Assembly (NCBI GenBank): GCA_965178125.1
Contig: OZ237749.1
Coordinates: forward strand, 930,001-994,000
Direction: 5' to 3'
From: Bilabrum cf. latius
Lineage: Eukaryota; Bigyra: Bicosoecida; Bigyra; Bicosoecida
DNA: 64,000 nt
Below, one piece after another: positions 61,001-64,000 of this stretch. The position numbers were made by a program, and so were the translations under genes. Within the stretch, counting starts at the first letter, position 1. The number at the start of each line of letters is the position of its first letter. Below the pieces are notes generated by a model. The model saw only the letters and a list, made by a program, of their open reading frames with translations, made no database searches and was not told the origin of the DNA.

Positions 61001-61032
61001 TTGCCGATGGCGCCATCGCTGGCAGCCGACAT
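52080..61032 (-). CDS. NUDE-like / coiled-coil / divergent kinesin fusion protein
   Basis: Exons 61032-60523 and 60284-52080 (GTAAGC...ATCGCAG) give 2904 aa ending in TGA. Residues 20-170 resemble NUDE/NDEL1 (DEADYWKELAEDRKAELKEL, SELENELKQL), the dynein/LIS1 regulator. Coiled coil and disordered sequence follow to about 1000. A kinesin motor-like region starts near 1110 (VVVCCRVRPP). It has an intact P-loop (AYGPVGSGKT, about 1326), but the switch I N-x-x-SSRSH is RRSH and the switch II DLAGSE is FVDLAWME (about 1695), with large insertions. Such motors bind microtubules but may not step. A 1200-residue tail contains coiled coil, Glu-Pro repeats and an Arg/Ser-rich basic end. TAG codons: 60835, 60814, 60628, 57864, 57759, 55755, 54963, 53787, 52230. 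Frame and phase are continuous throughout. Confidence 0.8.
54205..54306 (-). repeat. Glu-Pro/Ala-Glu coding repeat
   Basis: Imperfect 12-18 bp units built from GGCTCTGGCTCC on the plus strand, encoding an alternating EPEPEAEPEPAE-type stretch in the tail of the kinesin fusion protein. Likely prone to length variation. Confidence 0.7.
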
Positions 61033-61117
61033 TGAAAGTGCAAGTGCAGAATTCCGTAGAGTTGTAACGTGCACATTTCGGACAGAACGAAACTCGACTA
61101 ACTGTCTCATTTCTGGC
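61033..61117. promoter_or_regulatory. very short divergent spacer, kinesin fusion / PTPMT1
   Basis: Only 85 bp separate the two start codons, so both transcripts must initiate within or across each other's leaders. This is the tightest divergent pair in the window. Confidence 0.5.
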
Positions 61118-61867
61118 ATGCAAAGGCTATTCTTCGACTGTCTCCGGCAAACGCCCGTGCCTTTTCAAAAGGTTTTCAATAGGGTATGGTTCTGGCCAAC
61201 CGTGCTGGCGACAAGAGCGGTTGCGTCCGTGTGTCCATCTTGCTTGCGGCTTCGCGACGAAGTTGCTCCAGGAATCTGGCTTGGTGTAGCACCAGTCTTC
61301 GAATCTGACGCAGAGAGCCTATACGAAGATGGCGTTAGATGTGTTGTGAACATGTGCGAAGAGTGGCGAGAGCACTCCGCTCTGTACGAAAAGAGGGGTA
61401 TCCGCGAAGTGTACATCCCGACGCTTGACCATCACGCACCCTCCAAAGCGGAGTGCGATGATGCCTCAGAGATTATGAAGCAGACCCTAGATAGTGGTGG
61501 CCAAGTCTACGTGCATTGCAAGGCAGGCAGGGGCCGCAGCAATATAATCGTACTGTATCACCTCGTGAAGACGACCGGCGATCGCCCCGAGTCTGTGCAT
61601 TTGAAAATGAAAGAGCACCGGGGCCACATTGTTTGCAAGTGGAAATCAGAGCCAGTGCAGCAGCTGTGGAGCGAGCTTGGACACGAAGACGACGGTTCCG
61701 TGGAAGCTGAAAAGCAGGACCGCAGAAAGGTCGCTGTCGCACCGTCCCCGCCCACGCGTGCCGCTGGCGTGGTGGTGCCAGGACCAGAGGGTGCAGGTGC
61801 ACAGGAAGGTAGCAAGGTTCACAGTACATCTGGCACAGCCCGAAGTCGCGCGAGAAGGGCAGACTGA
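61118..61867 (+). CDS. PTPMT1: PTPMT1-like dual-specificity phosphatase
   Basis: 249 aa, single exon, ending in TGA, with no TAG. The CX5R active site is VHCKAGRGRSNII near residue 136, flanked by the general-acid loop TLDHHAPSKAE. The N-terminus (QKVFNRVWFWPTVLATR) and IWLGVAPV match PTPMT1, which removes phosphate from phosphatidylglycerol phosphate in mitochondrial cardiolipin synthesis (family knowledge). The WxxEP-type motif is replaced by NMCEEWREH. The C-terminal 55 residues are basic and disordered. The frame is open upstream of the ATG, but I start at 61118 because upstream codons overlap the divergent gene's exon. Confidence 0.87.
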   Translation: MQRLFFDCLRQTPVPFQKVFNRVWFWPTVLATRAVASVCPSCLRLRDEVAPGIWLGVAPVFESDAESLYEDGVRCVVNMCEEWREHSALYEKRGIREVYIPTLDHHAPSKAECDDASEIMKQTLDSGGQVYVHCKAGRGRSNIIVLYHLVKTTGDRPESVHLKMKEHRGHIVCKWKSEPVQQLWSELGHEDDGSVEAEKQDRRKVAVAPSPPTRAAGVVVPGPEGAGAQEGSKVHSTSGTARSRARRAD

Positions 61868-61963
61868 ATGAATGAAAAATGGCATCCCGCCGATGGATCA
61901 ACACCGATAACAATTCATCACTCACGACATACATTTTTGCTTCTTGTAGCACCTTGCTTGCTA

Positions 61964-63262
61964 TCATCGGCCCGCCCCTCCGCTGGCGGCAGCGCTCTTG
62001 CTCGCCCCGCCCGCCGCGGCCGCCTTGGCAGCAGCAGACGAGGACGAGGGCTTGAGGAACTGCTAGATCCACGGGTGCCTGGGTACACTGGATAGAGACA
62101 GCCGCTGGCTCGGGTCCTTCTTCAGGAGCCGCTGCACGAAGTCCCTGGCGGCGTCTGAGACGTGCGCGGGGAACCGCAGGTCCACCTTGACGATCCTGCG
62201 GTAGGTCTGCGTGTTCCCCGGGGCGTCGAAGGGGGGCTGCCCCACGAGCAGCTCGTACGCCAGCACCCCCAGTGCCCACACATCCACCTGGTAGTTGTGG
62301 TCTTTGCCCTCGACCATCTCGGGGGGAAGGTAGTCCAGTGTCCCGCACAGCGTCCTGCGCCTGGAGGAGGGCGCGTGCACGGACCACCCGAAATCCGCGA
62401 TCTTGAGCTCGCCCTTGTACCCCACCAGCAGGTTCTCCGGCTTGATGTCCCGGTGAATCACGTGCTTGGAGTGGCAGTACCGCAGTGCCCTGCTCAGCTG
62501 CAGCACGTACGAGGCCGCCTTCCTCTCTGAGAACTTGCCCCTCCTCTGCAGGTCCTTGTACAGCTCTCCCCTGGGCGCGTACTCGAGGATGAGGTACACC
62601 CTCTTCTCGTCCCAAAAGTACCCGTACAGCCGAAGGATGTTCCTATGCCTCAGGTTGGACTGGATCTCAATCTCCCGACGCAGCTGGTGCTCCACACCGG
62701 ACTTGGTCAGCTGCCGCTTGTGGAGCACCTTGATGGCCACAATGTAGCGGTAGCGCTTCTCGCGGCACAAGTACACGTTTCCAAACTTGCCGCGTCCCAG
62801 CGGCCGGCCAATATCGAAATCATCCAGGGTCCAACGTCTCTTGGGCTCCATGCCTGTGCCCCCACCGGTGTCGTCGCCTGCTGCTGCCTTGCCCTCGGCC
62901 GCCCCAGCGGCATCGCTTGCAGCTGCACCAGATGGCATGGGTCGCAGCATGGCCGAACCGGATGAGGATGCCATAGCATCTTTTGCAATCTTAGATGCCA
63001 TGTCGGACGTATCTTCTGCTCGTTTTGTGGCACCACCGCTTGGAGCAGCAGCTGCAGCAGCAGTAGATCGGGGCAGCGACGGGGCTGCAACCTTACTCCC
63101 ATCTCGCGAAATATCTCCGGCATTTGCCTTCGAAGAAGAGTCTCCAAGAGCACATCTAGCAGGTTTATCGCTAGACGGTGCTGTAGTTGTGCCTGCAATA
63201 TGCAATACTGTCGCTCGAGCAAGAGTGCGCGGATGAGCAACTGGATGGATTTGGGTCGACAT
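61964..63262 (-). CDS. AURK: Aurora-family Ser/Thr kinase
   Basis: 432 aa, single exon, ending in TGA. A disordered 145-residue N-terminus leads into [29 protein letters not shown], the Aurora-typical [48 protein letters not shown] and [17 protein letters not shown] and [16 protein letters not shown] are diagnostic for Aurora; the activation-loop Thr is present. These kinases control mitotic spindle and chromosome segregation. One TAG, at 62063, follows HPWI at the end of the kinase domain; the remaining 32 residues are Ala/Ser-rich. It stands head to head with a second Aurora-like gene. Confidence 0.95.
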
Positions 63263-63470
63263 TGCGATACTTCGCCGTTAGCCACTCACTTAATGCACTC
63301 ATAGTACTATGAATAAACGGTTTCCTGATTGTGGATTCTTGAGTACCAGTAGCAGAGGTACTTTGCAGAGTGGCGCGTATTGCCCAGAAAAACGGACCGA
63401 AGCGTATTTGAAACAGAACGCTACAAAGCAAGCGAGCGCGAAATACTTTACGCCCTAATTGAGAGCCAAA
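63263..63470. promoter_or_regulatory. divergent intergenic region between two Aurora-like kinases
   Basis: 208 bp between the two start codons. Probable shared promoter for a paralogous pair of mitotic kinases (inference). Confidence 0.5.
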
Positions 63471-64000
63471 ATGGCCGCTGTTTCAGGGTCCAGTGGTGCC
63501 CTGTAGGAGAAAAGTAGCAATATCAGTCCATCTTCAGAGGACAAGTCAGAAGGAGCCGCACCTCCCGTTTCCAAGCCGGTGTCGCCGAACGACTTCGAGG
63601 TTGGCAAAATATTGGGAAAAGGCAAGTACGGAACGGTATATAGGGTCCGCTATAAGCCCACCAAGTAGACACTTGTACTTAAAACTGTTCTAAAGCGAGA
63701 GATTCTGGTAAGTGCAGCTTCAATCGCAATGCAGCTCAGCACTCTGGGCAACGGCTACCAACGTCAACTCTGTTGGATTTCCCTGTTCTTACCTTTGTCA
63801 AACGCAGGAGGATGGTGTCAAGCACCAGTTGCAACGTGAAGTTGAAATACACTCGCGCTGCCGACATCCGAATATTGTTCGCTTCAAGTGCTTCCTATAG
63901 GACAAGGACAGGCTGTACATGGTGCTGGAGTACTGCAACAAGGGAAACTTGTACGAGATGATGCAGAAGCAGGCCGACAAACGATTGAGCGAGGATACGG
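63471..64000 (+). CDS. second Aurora-like kinase (3' truncated by window end)
   Basis: Exons 63471-63707 and 63808-64000 (GTAAGT...AACGCAG); the gene continues beyond the window. 143 residues are visible: a 43-residue Ser-rich N-terminus, then NDFEVGKILGKGKYGTVY, LVLKTVLKREIL, HQLQREVEIHSRCRHPNIV and RLYMVLEYCNKGNLYEMM. The HQLxREVEI block matches Aurora kinases, and it is a paralogue of the neighbour at 63262. TAG codons at 63504, 63666 (TKXTLVLK) and 63898 (FLXDKDRLY). The last two sit where kinases often have polar residues including Gln, so they bear on the meaning of TAG. Substitution of the usual VAxK by LVLK is notable. Confidence 0.85.

Noticed and set aside
189-64000. TAG codons as true stops with many pseudogenes or short genes
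   Set aside because: The fragments are consecutive parts of single known families in the same frame, with intact catalytic motifs on both sides, in genes across the whole window. Decay would also bring TAA, TGA and frameshifts, which are absent.
189-64000. TAG as pyrrolysine or occasional read-through
   Set aside because: There are about 86 sites in mostly unrelated contexts with no common downstream element, often two to seven per gene and 17 in one. That is ordinary codon use.

Overview
This window is GC-rich nuclear DNA of a eukaryotic microbe. The genes are densely packed on both strands, mostly 90-450 bp apart, and about half carry introns (17 modelled, 89-238 nt). The contents are typical of eukaryotes: an Aurora kinase pair, an SPAK/OSR1-type kinase, a ubiquitin protease, a kinesin, a cytosolic GluRS, PTPMT1, CREG, TGDS and a copine-type protein. 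I see no rRNA, tRNA, CRISPR, insertion sequence or bacterial operon structure. I cannot name the organism; a protist is certain, and a plant/SAR-type PepN with an oomycete-like polytopic membrane protein loosely suggests the SAR group (inference).

The central observation is that UAG is a sense codon here. Read with the standard code, nearly every gene shatters into fragments. If TAG is read through, 86 in-frame TAG codons in 21 of 24 genes join fragments into full-length, recognisable proteins, while TGA (21 genes) and TAA (2 genes) serve as stops. Conserved contexts favour glutamine, though a few columns would fit Leu or an aromatic residue better. In this annotation X marks a TAG codon. Introns begin GTRAG (17/17) and most end CGCAG (14/17).

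Layout. 189-3056 (+) ubiquitin-specific protease; 7952-3216 (-) polytopic membrane protein with three WW domains; 11983-8146 (-) OSR1-like kinase, head to head with 12157-14592 (+) glutamyl-tRNA synthetase; 16029-14857 (-) FkbM methyltransferase; 16364-16813 (+) small Lys/Gly-rich protein; 19077-16938 (-) SVOP-like transporter; 20799-19168 (-) mitochondrial-type Sel1-repeat protein; 21911-21030 (-) unknown single-pass protein. From 22156 to 32256 lies a carbohydrate block: LamG-like secreted protein, heparinase-like protein, an unknown polytopic membrane protein, GH78 alpha-L-rhamnosidase and, divergently, a GH28 polygalacturonase-type enzyme. Then PepN aminopeptidase (36046-32514, -), a type II beta-propeller-like protein (36597-38666, +), TGDS dehydratase (40161-38855, -) and CREG (40353-41305, +).

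The right third holds two giant genes: a secreted 2611-aa coiled-coil protein (49603-41582, -) with 17 TAG codons, and a 2904-aa protein (61032-52080, -) that joins a NUDE-like N-terminus and long coiled coils to a divergent kinesin motor. Between them is a copine-like, probably myristoylated protein (49827-51885, +). The window closes with PTPMT1-like phosphatase (61118-61867, +) and two Aurora-family kinases placed head to head (63262-61964, -; 63471 onward, +, cut by the window end). Several divergent pairs share short intergenic regions, likely bidirectional promoters.
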